A stretch of DNA of 21,451 nt from CAYRVF01 sp964427535 (lineage in GTDB: Bacteria; Chloroflexota; Ktedonobacteria; Ktedonobacterales; JADMIN01). Within the stretch, counting starts at the first letter, position 1. Every line of letters starts with the position of its first letter. The stretch is taken from the NCBI GenBank assembly GCA_964427535.1, contig CAYRVF010000091.1, positions 1 to 21,451 on the forward strand. Direction: 5' to 3'. The translations under genes were made by a program, and so were the position numbers. Positions 1 to 8,974 of this stretch are shown in pieces. The notes below the pieces were generated by a model. The model did no database searches. It saw nothing but the letters and a program-made list of their open reading frames with translations, and had not been told where the DNA came from.

Positions 1-1705
<1,705 letters not shown>

Positions 1706-1867
1706 ACTGGCACTCCTCAGCAAACAGGAAGATTGCCGGAGAAGGGCGTGCGCGGCGCGGGAGGCTCCTCGCCCGCGTCTCAGTCTCGTCCTCTGGAGCA
1801 GCGGCGGCGGATGCGTCGGTGCGGCGCGCGGTCATCCCCGGTGATGACATTTGGGCTGTCGGCAGGT

Positions 1868-1873
1868 AGTATA
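1868..1873 (-). promoter_or_regulatory. possible -10 element of the aconitase gene
   Basis: TATACT on the minus strand, about 163 nt before the aconitase ATG. No hexamer resembling TTGACA sits 16-18 nt upstream, so this is only a weak candidate. Confidence 0.25.
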
Positions 1874-1973
1874 GCCCAGAACGACGAGGTACAGTCAGGC
1901 CCCATGAAAACCGGCCCGCTGGACGCCGTCCCTGCCGTAGCACAGCAACTGCTGGCAGTATAACAGCCAGAGA

Positions 1974-2150
1974 ATCCGATAGGGTGATGTGTTCTATCGG
2001 ATATTTCAATAAGAGCGCGAAGGTGCCCTCGCGAAGCCGAGAGCGGGGCAAGAGACTGCTCAGCAGTACTCTTGGCGGTGCCAACGCGCCTGTATGGTAT
2101 GTAAGGTACAGAAAAGTCGGCTGCGGAGTTCGTTCCGCTGTGGTTCTCGC
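1974..2150 (+). ncRNA. hairpin-rich 5' leader of the M23 peptidase gene (candidate structured RNA)
   Basis: Four successive inverted repeats lie just before the peptidase start. ATCCGATAG/CTATCGGAT has 9-bp arms at 1974-1982 and 1994-2002. CGCGA/TCGCG surrounds an 8-nt loop near 2016-2035. CAAGAGACTG pairs with CAGTaCTCTTG at 2049-2074 as a 10-bp stem with one bulge. GCGGA/TCCGC lies near 2123-2138. Peptidoglycan hydrolase genes in many bacteria carry c-di-AMP (ydaO) riboswitches, but I could not match the conserved ydaO core here. The structures are seen directly; a regulatory RNA is inference. Confidence 0.35.
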
Positions 2151-2162
2151 GGAGGCAGGGGC

Positions 2163-3284
2163 GTGAAGGGTAGAAGAGGAACGCGCGAAGACTCTTCGTG
2201 GAGCGATTATCCCGGCGACGAAGACGAGTGGGGTGGACCAGAAACCGGCAGCCACGATCCCTACGGCGACGACGATGACGACGACTACGGGCGCGAGTTC
2301 GGGACGGCGGGCCAACTCGTGCCCTATGGCTCGAGCGAGATGCTTCCGGCGGAGCTGCCACTTGCCGAGCAGCCAGCGCCGGTCATCATCGCGGGCACCG
2401 GTGTCTCGATGGGTGATCCATTCATCAAGCGGCGCGAGCGCCCATTGGCGATGCGCATCACCGTCATCACGTTGATGGTCTCGATCCTTGTGACCGGCAT
2501 CTTCACGGTGACGCCCCTCACCTCGAGCGCCAATAGCGGTTCGACGCCGTTCTCCGCACTCGCCGGAACCGTCGTCTTCAACAGTGACCAGTCGGGATAT
2601 CACTGGTATGTCTCGCAGCCCGGCGACGAGTTTGAGACCATCGCGCAGAAGTTCAACGTGCAGGTGGGCGGCATCTTCGAGATGAACCATATCACCGCCG
2701 GCCAGGACCTCGCGGTAGGCGTTGCCTACAAGATTCCCGATGACCCCAATTTCGGCGCGGACTACGTGCCGCCCCAGCCGCCACGCCAGCAGACGGGCAA
2801 CGCGACCGTCTTCGGCAATGAATGGTGGGACTCATACGCGGGCGATCCTCTGCCCGAGACGGCCTGCGCGCCGAACGGCAACGGCAACCCGCTGGGCTAT
2901 CAGCTTCAGTCGCCGAACTGGCACTCGTCGTGGGTGCGTGGGTTCTCGTCGTTCCACAATGGCATCGATCTGGCCGCCCCATATGGCAACCCCATCCACG
3001 CGGCGCAGTCGGGCCAGATCATCTGGGCGGGCTACGACGCGACGAACGGGCTGGGCTGGTCGGTGGTCATCAACCACTGCAATCACCTCTCCACAGTCTA
3101 TGGACACATGTCCAAGATTCTCGTGAAAGCTGGCGATCAGGTCGTGAAGGGCGACGTCGTCGGCCTGGAAGGCATGACCGGCTGGGCCACTGGACCGCAC
3201 CTGCACTTCATGGTGCAGACCAACAACTACGCCGTCGATCCCATGGCCTATTTCACCGGCATCGGCGCGACTGAGAATCCGTGA
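2163..3284 (+). CDS. membrane-anchored LysM / M23-family peptidase
   Basis: Predicted zinc endopeptidase that cleaves peptidoglycan cross-bridges, tethered to the membrane; 373 residues. The GTG start is chosen because GGAGG (2151-2155) lies 7 nt upstream; in-frame ATGs further up have no ribosome site. Order: acidic cytoplasmic tail (1-96, with a six-Asp run), one membrane helix (about 97-117), a LysM-like module (about 146-192, starting YHWYVSQPGDE), a Pro/Gln linker, and an M23 domain (about 255-365). Zinc ligands H265 and D269 (HNGID) and H348 (HLH) are present, with H315 (YGHMS) and H346 as catalytic histidines, so it looks active rather than a degenerate EnvC/NlpD-type activator. Likely role: cell-wall remodelling. 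The substrate cannot be judged from sequence. Confidence 0.9.
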   Translation: MKGRRGTREDSSWSDYPGDEDEWGGPETGSHDPYGDDDDDDYGREFGTAGQLVPYGSSEMLPAELPLAEQPAPVIIAGTGVSMGDPFIKRRERPLAMRITVITLMVSILVTGIFTVTPLTSSANSGSTPFSALAGTVVFNSDQSGYHWYVSQPGDEFETIAQKFNVQVGGIFEMNHITAGQDLAVGVAYKIPDDPNFGADYVPPQPPRQQTGNATVFGNEWWDSYAGDPLPETACAPNGNGNPLGYQLQSPNWHSSWVRGFSSFHNGIDLAAPYGNPIHAAQSGQIIWAGYDATNGLGWSVVINHCNHLSTVYGHMSKILVKAGDQVVKGDVVGLEGMTGWATGPHLHFMVQTNNYAVDPMAYFTGIGATENP

Positions 3285-3313
3285 TTCCATGCGGCGACGC
3301 CACCGCCCAACGC

Positions 3314-3355
3314 GCGACATTCTCGCATGACTGACGCTGTGTGCGAGAATGTCGC
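3314..3355. terminator. stem-loop after the M23 peptidase gene
   Basis: Perfect 14-bp inverted repeat (GCGACATTCTCGCA and its complement) with a 14-nt loop, 29 nt after the peptidase stop. There is no T tract, so it is a strong hairpin but not a classical intrinsic terminator. It could stabilise or terminate the peptidase mRNA. Confidence 0.5.
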
Positions 3356-3356
3356 C

Positions 3357-3379
3357 GAGCGGACATCTGGTGTCCGCTC
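3357..3379. promoter_or_regulatory. second stem-loop, upstream of the DedA gene
   Basis: Perfect 9-bp arms GAGCGGACA/TGTCCGCTC around a 5-nt loop, one base after the preceding hairpin and 56 nt before the DedA start. It may be part of the DedA leader or a compound terminator. No T tract follows. Confidence 0.4.
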
Positions 3380-3435
3380 ACCTGGAAGCTACGGACCCAG
3401 GCAGGCAGCCTCGCGCATGCAAGGAGACGACTCAG

Positions 3436-4155
3436 GTGCAGGGGCTCTACGCCTGGGGAATGGGGCTACCTGCGGGCGGACTCTACGCCTTCATCTTTCT
3501 CTGGCTCTTCGTCGAGAGCACAGGCTTCCCCATCTCGGACGAGCCGCTGCTCCTGCTCGCTGGCTACCTGACGACACAGCACCGTCTGCACCTGGCGCTG
3601 GTGCTCGCGGTGGCGCTGCTCGGCAAAGTGGCGGCCTCTTGCGTGGCATATGCGATCGGTCGCCGTCTGGAGCTCCGCCACTTCGCGCGGCCGTCTACGC
3701 CTGCTCCCAACGGCTGGGCGCGCGCCCTCGCCGCCGTCCGTCCCACTCCGGCAATGGTTCAGGCGGTCGAAGCCCGCTTCTCGCGGCAAGGCGTGTGGGC
3801 CGTCTTCCTCGGACGCCTCGTGCCAGTCGTCCGCAGCTTCATCAGCTACCCCGCTGGCGCCGCGCGCATGCCATTCGGGCGCTTCCTTCTGGCGACAACC
3901 GCTGGCTCTCTCTGCTGGATTACCCTCTGGACGCTGCTCGGCGCCGCGATCGGCCGCTCGTATGAGGCAGTCGCCCAGCGCTGGGGATCGCTGAGCTGGC
4001 TCGTTCTTTTGGCGGTGCTCGTCGCGCTCGGAGCGATCTATCTCATTCGCACGCATCGTCCACGCGGCAACCACGAGCCGGCCAGCGCACCAGAGGACGA
4101 ACTCTCCGAGCCGCTGTCACGTACAAGTGATAGTGGGCGACCCTCAGGAGGGTGA
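3436..4155 (+). CDS. DedA-family (SNARE-associated / VTT domain) membrane protein
   Basis: Polytopic inner-membrane protein of the DedA family, whose members are linked to polyprenyl- or phospholipid flipping and envelope homeostasis. The GTG start has AAGGAG (3421-3426) 9 nt upstream, giving 239 residues, slightly above the usual 200-220 because of a hydrophilic C-terminal tail rich in E, P and S. Visible hallmarks are the acidic re-entrant segment FVESTGFPISDEPLLLLAGY near residues 24-43 and the later GRLVPVVRSFISYPAGAARM segment, with the conserved arginines and the F-I-S-Y-P-A-G motif. Additional hydrophobic helices lie near the C-terminus. The stop codon is 4 nt before the Rieske gene start, so the two are almost certainly co-transcribed. 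Confidence 0.88.
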   Translation: MQGLYAWGMGLPAGGLYAFIFLWLFVESTGFPISDEPLLLLAGYLTTQHRLHLALVLAVALLGKVAASCVAYAIGRRLELRHFARPSTPAPNGWARALAAVRPTPAMVQAVEARFSRQGVWAVFLGRLVPVVRSFISYPAGAARMPFGRFLLATTAGSLCWITLWTLLGAAIGRSYEAVAQRWGSLSWLVLLAVLVALGAIYLIRTHRPRGNHEPASAPEDELSEPLSRTSDSGRPSGG

Positions 4156-4159
4156 GGTC

Positions 4160-4489
4160 ATGAAAGAGTACCAGCGCGTCGCCAGCACACGCGAGATTGC
4201 GCCGGGCGAGTTGCTGCGGGTCGAAGTCGGCGGGCATCTCGTCTGCTTGGCCAACGTCGACGGCGCAATCTACGCCGTGGACGACGACTGCCCGCACATC
4301 GGCTCCGCGCTGAGCGACGGCGAGCTCGATGCCTGCGTGCTGACGTGCCCGCTGCACCTCGCGCGGTTCGACGTGCGCACGGGCCAACTGTTGCGCGGAC
4401 CCGCACGCGAAGACGTGCGCACATATCGCGTGCGAGTGGAGGGCGACGACATCCTGCTCGCCGCGCCAGACGTGTCGTCAATCGCGTGA
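4160..4489 (+). CDS. Rieske-type [2Fe-2S] ferredoxin
   Basis: Small soluble electron carrier, 109 residues, the usual length of bacterial dioxygenase-type Rieske ferredoxins. The ligand pattern is complete: C44-P-H46 and C63-P-L-H66, each followed by the expected beta-strand sequence (HLARFDVRTG). There is no signal peptide or membrane segment, which argues against a cytochrome bc1 Rieske subunit. The ATG start has AGGAGG (4147-4152) 7 nt upstream, inside the end of the DedA gene. No oxygenase or reductase gene is nearby, so its redox partner is unknown. Pairing with a DedA protein is unexplained; it may be simple co-transcription. Confidence 0.88.
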   Translation: MKEYQRVASTREIAPGELLRVEVGGHLVCLANVDGAIYAVDDDCPHIGSALSDGELDACVLTCPLHLARFDVRTGQLLRGPAREDVRTYRVRVEGDDILLAAPDVSSIA

Positions 4490-4658
4490 CCGACGACGCA
4501 AGATCACATGGGCATGCCACACTTTTCTCCAGCTCAGCGGGAAATGGGTCCCGGTCAGTGGCATCTCTGCCTGGCAGCGGGGTAGGCTAGCGAGCGAGGA
4601 ACACCGCATCTGGCGCGATGACACCGCGCGTGGTTGCCGCCGTGAAAGGATAGAGTGG

Positions 4659-5291
4659 GTGAGGGGATCGTCTCACGTCGTCTTTGGTCTGGCCTGCGCC
4701 ATCGTCATCGATAGCCAGCTCCATCTCTCCGGCATTCCGCTACTGAGCGGCCAGGCGCCCTCGCCGGATCTGGTGGCGCAGAAGGCCATCTATTATGGGT
4801 GCGCCGCGGTCGGCGCGCTCACGCCCGACATCGACAACGCACGCAGCACGCTCGGCAAGCGCATGGGCATCATCAGCAAGGGCATTCAGCATTACGCCGG
4901 ACATCGCACGCTGCTGCACAGTCTGCTGGGCATGGCCATCGTCGGCGCGATCATCTGGCTACTGCAGTATGCCGCGGGCCTCGCCCTTTACCATCTCGGC
5001 CTCGTGCAGACGGGCGAGGCGCTGGGCGCGGGCTTCGCGCCCAGCGTGTGGCTCGCCAGCGGGCCGGGCATCGCCTTCACCGGGCTCATGGTCGGCTACT
5101 TCCTGCATCTCGTCGCCGACAGCCTGACGGAAGGTGGCGTTCCCTGGCTGTGGCCGTCGCACGAGCGCTTCGGCTTCCCGCCCAACCGGCACTGGCGCTT
5201 CCGCACTGGCAGCATGTGGGAGCCGGTCATCGTCGTGCTCGTCTCGATCATCGTCATCGTCGCGATCTTCGAGCGCGTCCTCTACGTATAA
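4659..5291 (+). CDS. YdjM/DUF457-type membrane-bound metal-dependent hydrolase
   Basis: 210-residue integral membrane protein of the LexA-binding, inner-membrane-associated putative hydrolase family. Conserved polar residues sit at helix ends as in the family: H6 near the N-terminus, P56-D57-x-D59 (GALTPDIDN), H82-R83 and H87 (GHRTLLHSLLG), and H150/D154 (HLVADSLTEGG). These are the presumed metal ligands. Hydrophobic segments lie near 8-18, 88-112, 135-152 and 188-205. The GTG start has AAAGGA 8 nt upstream (4645-4650). It lies 169 nt after the Rieske gene, probably a separate unit. The substrate is unknown for the family. Confidence 0.82.
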   Translation: MRGSSHVVFGLACAIVIDSQLHLSGIPLLSGQAPSPDLVAQKAIYYGCAAVGALTPDIDNARSTLGKRMGIISKGIQHYAGHRTLLHSLLGMAIVGAIIWLLQYAAGLALYHLGLVQTGEALGAGFAPSVWLASGPGIAFTGLMVGYFLHLVADSLTEGGVPWLWPSHERFGFPPNRHWRFRTGSMWEPVIVVLVSIIVIVAIFERVLYV

Positions 5292-5304
5292 CGTTCGTAG
5301 TCCA

Positions 5305-5338
5305 GCCTCTCTCCCTTTCTCTACGAGGCGAGAGAGGC
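5305..5338. terminator. CTCTC-rich hairpin after the DUF457 gene
   Basis: Arms GCCTCTCTC and GAGAGAGGC (9 bp) with a 16-nt loop, 13 nt after the stop codon. It resembles one half of the composite repeats at 11940 and 20181. It is probably a repeat-derived terminator or mRNA-end hairpin. Confidence 0.45.
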
Positions 5339-5591
5339 CCGCATGCGGATATGCGCTCCATATCGCCGTCACACGCTACACATCCCACGTCTCGACACTC
5401 GTCCACGTCGTAACACCCGCTCTCGCATTCTTCCGCATGCGCGCGCCCGTCCTCACGAAGGGCCACATCTACTGTCGAGCGCTGCTCGCGCCACGTGCGA
5501 GCACGGCCAATGATGCGCGATGAATCGCTGACGGCACATCCCAACCTCCAGCCGCGCACATCCCCACAACACAGTGGAGTAGTGCGAGGGA

Positions 5592-5621
5592 TTGACAGGC
5601 AACCAAATGGTTGCATATACT
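5592..5621 (+). promoter_or_regulatory. sigma-70-like promoter of the SRPBCC/ArsR operon
   Basis: Consensus -35 TTGACA (5592-5597), an 18-nt spacer and -10 TATACT (5616-5621). The spacer is almost filled by a perfect palindrome (see operator entry). This predicts strong transcription unless a repressor is bound. The transcript would start near 5628 and have a leader of about 140 nt. Confidence 0.65.
5599..5614. promoter_or_regulatory. operator 1, palindrome between -35 and -10
   Basis: GCAACCA-AA-TGGTTGC, perfect 7-bp arms, located in the promoter spacer. A dyad of this size between the core elements is a typical site for ArsR-type winged-helix repressors; the only such regulator here is encoded in the same operon. 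Confidence 0.6.
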
Positions 5622-5623
5622 TT

Positions 5624-5643
5624 AGGCAGCCGTTTGGCTGCCT
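5624..5643. promoter_or_regulatory. operator 2, palindrome at the transcription start
   Basis: AGGCAGCC-GTTT-GGCTGCCT, perfect 8-bp arms, centred 27 bp from operator 1 and similar to it (GGCAxCC...GGxTGCC). It overlaps the predicted transcription start. An RNA hairpin role is possible, but no T tract follows. Confidence 0.5.
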
Positions 5644-5768
5644 ATTTCTCCGTCGTGTCCTCGCTCTCAGAAGTGGAGACGTTGGGAGCTCGGACGCACC
5701 ACTCGTCGAGAGCACGGGGAGCCGGACGGAGCTCGTCCAGCACGACGACACAGTGAAGGGAGCGCGAC

Positions 5769-6215
5769 ATGGCCACAATCCGGCACCGCGTAGGGATCGC
5801 CGCACCACAAGCACGCGTCTACGAAGCACTGACCACGGTGGAGGGACTCTCGTCCTGGTGGACACGAGACGTCAAAGGAGATCCGCACCTCGGCGGTACG
5901 CTGCAGTTCTTCTTCGGCTCGCCTGAGCCAGGCGCCATCATGGAGGTGACTGCCCTCGAGCCGACGCAGCATGTCGAGTGGCGCTGTGTCGGGGGCGCGG
6001 ACGAGTGGGTTGGCACGACCCTCACCTTCGACCTCACGCCTGGAGACGATGAGACTGTCGTACGCTTCACGCACGCTGGATGGCGCGAACCAGTCGAGTT
6101 TATGTATCATTGCAGCACCAAATGGGCGTACTTCCTGCTTGGGCTGAAAGGCTGGCTCGAGGGCGGCGAGGCCGCTCCCTGGCCCAAGGACGCCCCCATC
6201 AGCCGCTGGGGCTAA
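5769..6215 (+). CDS. SRPBCC (AHSA1/START-like) domain protein
   Basis: 148-residue single-domain protein of the AHSA1-like SRPBCC superfamily, a helix-grip fold with a hydrophobic ligand pocket. The pattern is typical: opening strand (TIRHRVGIAAPQARVYEAL), an LSSWWTRD helix, then strands with G-G and E-P-T-Q-H-V-E-W, and a long C-terminal helix (KWAYFLLGLKGWLEGG). The ATG is preceded by AAGGGAG, 6 nt away. It lies 69 nt before an ArsR-SRPBCC fusion gene and appears to share its promoter and operators. Ligand and role are unknown; AHSA1 here does not imply Hsp90 binding. Confidence 0.85.
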   Translation: MATIRHRVGIAAPQARVYEALTTVEGLSSWWTRDVKGDPHLGGTLQFFFGSPEPGAIMEVTALEPTQHVEWRCVGGADEWVGTTLTFDLTPGDDETVVRFTHAGWREPVEFMYHCSTKWAYFLLGLKGWLEGGEAAPWPKDAPISRWG

Positions 6216-6284
6216 ACCGAACCAGCCGCGCTATCGGACGGACACAGCACGTGAGCGCGCGCCGGTTGAGATGGGTGACATGCG

Positions 6285-7112
6285 ATGGACGAGGTCTTCA
6301 GGGCGCTAGCCGATGACAGCCGGCGGCAGCTGCTCGACAGGTTGAACGCCCACAACGGGCAGAGCCTGCGCGAGCTCTGCGCCGGATTGGATATGACGCG
6401 ACAGTCGGTCAGCAAACACCTGGCAATCCTCGAGGACGCCAATCTCGTGACCACTGTGCGCAGTGGCCGCGAGAAGTTGCACTACCTCAATCCAGTCCCC
6501 ATCAACGACATCGCCGAGCGCTGGATCAAACAATACGACCAGGAGCGGGTGCATGCCCTCTCCGACCTCAAGCGAGCACTGGAGGACGCCCCAATGCCCC
6601 GACCCGAGTTCGTCTACACGACCTTCATCAACACCACTCCCGAGCGCCTCTGGCAGGCGCTGACTGACCCAGGCTTTACACGCCGCTACTGGGGCGCGAC
6701 GTTCCAGACGGACTGGCAGGTGGGATCGCCGATGACTTGGGAATACGCCGGAGTGACGATTACTGACCCAGAGCAAGTCGTGCTCGAAGCGGAACCCTAT
6801 CGCAGGCTCGCCTACACCTGGCAGACGGTCACCCAAGAGTTTGCACAGACCGTCGGCTTTCCAGATGAGCTCTTCGCCAAGGTATCCAAAGAACCGCGGT
6901 CGAAGGTGACCTTCGAGATCGAGCCAGTCGGCCAGATGGTGAAGCTGACCGTCGTCCATGACGGCTTCGATGCGGACAGCAAGATGCTCGAGAGCGTCAG
7001 CGGCGGGTGGCCCCAGGTGCTCTCCAGCCTCAAATCGCTGCTCGAAACCGGAGAGCCCCTCAATATCCAGCTCGACGAGGCGCGTCAGGATAGGAAGGTA
7101 TCACCGGAGTAA
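6285..7112 (+). CDS. ArsR-type winged-helix regulator fused to an SRPBCC domain
   Basis: 275 residues, two domains. Residues 1-95 are an ArsR/HTH_5 winged helix (FRALADDSRRQLLDRL, recognition helix in DMTRQSVSKHLAILEDANLV, wing TVRSGREKLHYLN). Residues 105-245 are a second AHSA1-like SRPBCC domain (PEFVYTTFINTTPERLWQAL... HDGFD... GGWPQVLSSLKSLLETG). No cysteine metal site such as ELCVCDL is present, so metal sensing is unlikely; the fused SRPBCC domain is the likely ligand sensor. It probably binds the palindromes at 5599 and 5624 and represses its own operon. ArsR/SRPBCC gene pairs and fusions are common in Actinobacteria and Chloroflexi; the effector is unknown. Confidence 0.87.
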   Translation: MDEVFRALADDSRRQLLDRLNAHNGQSLRELCAGLDMTRQSVSKHLAILEDANLVTTVRSGREKLHYLNPVPINDIAERWIKQYDQERVHALSDLKRALEDAPMPRPEFVYTTFINTTPERLWQALTDPGFTRRYWGATFQTDWQVGSPMTWEYAGVTITDPEQVVLEAEPYRRLAYTWQTVTQEFAQTVGFPDELFAKVSKEPRSKVTFEIEPVGQMVKLTVVHDGFDADSKMLESVSGGWPQVLSSLKSLLETGEPLNIQLDEARQDRKVSPE

Positions 7113-7234
7113 GTCACACGGATTCCGGTTCGACTGTTGGAGCTCGGCTCTCTGGCCTCGCCTGCGCTGTAGGTCAACCTGTAAGGGCCGAGCCTCTCGC
7201 TCGACTATACAGCCAGATTCCGTCTGAAGGCCGG

Positions 7235-7621
7235 TTAGCCGGGCAACTCCTCGTCGGCCGAGCGTTCGTCCGGCCATGGGGCGCCTTCCAAGCGCGCAAT
7301 GAAATCGTGCTGCACTTCCGTCTCGAACGGTTCGACGGCTAACGCCTGGCCTTCCCACGTCACGGCGAACGGCTTGCCCGCCAGGAAGTCCAGCACATCG
7401 CCGATGGCCGCCTGCCGCTCCCGCTGGATGAGGTCTGCGACCAACGCGCGCTGTTTGACGCTCAGTTGAGCGGCCAAGTGGTTGTACGTGACATCCTCCG
7501 CACAGGGCGCCTGATAGAGCTTCTCGCCTCTCCGCAGACGCGTTGCGACATAGGATGGGGCGTGCACCAAGCGCACGAGACCGTCGACGTAGGCCTTGTA
7601 CCCCGTGAGCCCATTTACCAT
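7235..7621 (-). CDS. conserved-looking hypothetical protein, 128 aa
   Basis: I do not recognise a family. The product is a soluble, mostly helical-looking 128-residue protein without a signal peptide or membrane helix, ending in an acidic segment (PWPDERSADEELPG). The start is supported by GAGGAG (minus strand, 7629-7634), 7 nt before the ATG. It converges with the ArsR-SRPBCC gene (122 nt between stops) and lies 294 nt downstream of the alpha/beta hydrolase gene on the same strand. It may be a small conserved DUF, but the sequence alone does not show what it does. Confidence 0.65.
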   Translation of the reverse strand: MVNGLTGYKAYVDGLVRLVHAPSYVATRLRRGEKLYQAPCAEDVTYNHLAAQLSVKQRALVADLIQRERQAAIGDVLDFLAGKPFAVTWEGQALAVEPFETEVQHDFIARLEGAPWPDERSADEELPG

Positions 7622-7915
7622 TCCTTCGCTCCTCTGCGCCGAACACGAGAAAACGCCGGCAGCCCCCGACCGCGCCGACTGTAAACTACCAACTCACGAC
7701 GGGGCAATTTCTGGGCACCACCTTCATGGAGCGACAAGTATCGAGGCGGACTTGGTATTATCCCTTGGGGTTCCTTCTCACATCCAGCTCTCTGCCAGCT
7801 GATACTCTAGGTAGGTGCACTCGTCCTGCTGAGTACCTCTGTTGCGGACGCAGACCTCGTCTGCTGATGGGCCTGCGTCCTCTCTGGCACCTGGTCGCAC
7901 GCTGGGTGGGTTCGG

Positions 7916-8851
7916 TCATTTCGGGAGCTCCAGGACACTCCGGATGGCCTCGACGACGGCATCGGGCGCTTCAAAGGGTACGAAGTGCCCGATGCCAGGC
8001 AGAATCCGCACTCCCAGCAACTGCGTGAAGGTTTCGTCGAGCCGATCGGCCCAGGCAGCGGGCAGCACTGGGTCAACCTCGCCCCACAGGACGGCCGTCG
8101 GCTGCGCGATGGGATCGACTGGCGGGGCCGTCCCGGCTGCCAGCGACATCGCCATCTGCCCGGACCCCCCTCCCGCGCGATACCAGGCAATACTGCTGCG
8201 CACCGTCCCTGGCTGCGCGTAGGTGGTGACGATCTGATCGAACTCGGCAGGGCGGAGGGCCTGCTTGTTGCCTAGCCAGTGGTCGTAGAAGTGCGAGAGA
8301 TACAGGCGAACCGTCTCCTCATCATGGCCGATAATGGCCTCGGCCAGGGGCAACTGGTGAAAGTGCTGATACCATCGCTCTGCCTGTGCCTCCGGCTGCA
8401 GAGGTCGCGTGCCGTACCCAGGATAGACGGGGGCCGCGAGCACGAGTGCCCGCACGCGCTCGGGGGCTGTGCGGGCCAGCGTCTGTGCCACGCGCGAGCC
8501 GATATCGTACCCGGCCAGGATGATACGCTCGATGCCTAGCTGGTCAAGGAGGGCGAGGACATTGCGCGCCTGCGCGTCGGCGGAGTAAGCGGAGCGGACT
8601 GGCCAGTCGGGTTTCGCCGAGGCGCCGAAGCCGCGTAGGTCCGGCGCGAGCACCGCCGTGATCGGCGCAAGACGCGGTAAGACGCGGCGCCAGTCGTACC
8701 AGAAGCCGGGCCAGCCGTGCAGCAAGAGCACCCGCGGGGACCCTTCCCCCCAGCGCACATAGTGCAGCGCCAGCCCATCTGCGTCCGCAGCCAGCGCATG
8801 ATGCCAGGATGGGTCGTCCACCGGGACATCTACCATCCGATCAGCTTCCAT
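7916..8851 (-). CDS. alpha/beta hydrolase, epoxide-hydrolase-like
   Basis: 311-residue cytoplasmic alpha/beta-hydrolase. The nucleophile elbow is G-Y-D116-I-G-S, so the nucleophile is Asp, as in epoxide hydrolases and haloalkane dehalogenases, not Ser as in esterases. The oxyanion motif is H45-G-W-P, the acid is likely D260 (WGEVDPVLP) and the base H289 (GIGHFVPFEAPD). Y224 in AWYR corresponds to the cap-domain tyrosine motif (N-W-Y-R) that polarises the epoxide, favouring epoxide hydrolase over dehalogenase. DLRGFGASAKP is the typical family segment after the oxyanion loop. The ATG follows GAGGGAG by 5 nt. The physiological substrate is unknown. Confidence 0.86.
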   Translation of the reverse strand: MEADRMVDVPVDDPSWHHALAADADGLALHYVRWGEGSPRVLLLHGWPGFWYDWRRVLPRLAPITAVLAPDLRGFGASAKPDWPVRSAYSADAQARNVLALLDQLGIERIILAGYDIGSRVAQTLARTAPERVRALVLAAPVYPGYGTRPLQPEAQAERWYQHFHQLPLAEAIIGHDEETVRLYLSHFYDHWLGNKQALRPAEFDQIVTTYAQPGTVRSSIAWYRAGGGSGQMAMSLAAGTAPPVDPIAQPTAVLWGEVDPVLPAAWADRLDETFTQLLGVRILPGIGHFVPFEAPDAVVEAIRSVLELPK

Positions 8852-8974
8852 GTTGCTCCCTCACACCCCTTCTCCAGGAGGGCACACCCGCCCTATCCTC
8901 TCGAACTCTCTCGCACGGGATGTCATTGTGGGTATGCAGCGCAGCGCGGAGTATGGTCCACTACGCTCTCGGCA

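Larger units (their letters stand above)
1706..2162. other. divergent intergenic region, aconitase / M23 peptidase
   Basis: 457 bases with no credible gene; long frames crossing it are antisense or out-of-frame artefacts. The aconitase side has a possible minus-strand -10 (TATACT, 1868-1873) without a convincing -35. The peptidase side is rich in inverted repeats (listed separately). A plus-strand TATAAC lies at 1959-1964 but also lacks a clear -35 partner. Confidence 0.5.
5292..5768. other. intergenic region with terminator-like repeat and a controlled promoter
   Basis: 477 bases without a plausible gene. The left end has a CTCTC-rich hairpin after the DUF457 gene. The middle (about 5345-5585) shows nothing I can interpret. 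The right part has a promoter with two palindromes and a ~145-nt leader to the SRPBCC gene. Confidence 0.6.

Noticed and set aside
2040..2100. Definite ydaO (c-di-AMP) riboswitch
   Set aside because: Some G-rich sequence around a stem is suggestive, but the conserved core blocks could not be matched; kept only as a candidate leader.
3314..3355. Response-regulator site (contains GCGACA)
   Set aside because: The GCGACA hexamers here are the arms of a perfect hairpin, in opposite orientation and not at 11-bp steps.
3466..4074. Minus-strand frame opposite DedA
   Set aside because: Mirror of a well-supported membrane protein; composition is not protein-like.
5254..5865. Minus-strand 203-aa frame over the operator region
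   Set aside because: It crosses the promoter, both palindromes and the SRPBCC start; Arg/Ser-rich without domains.
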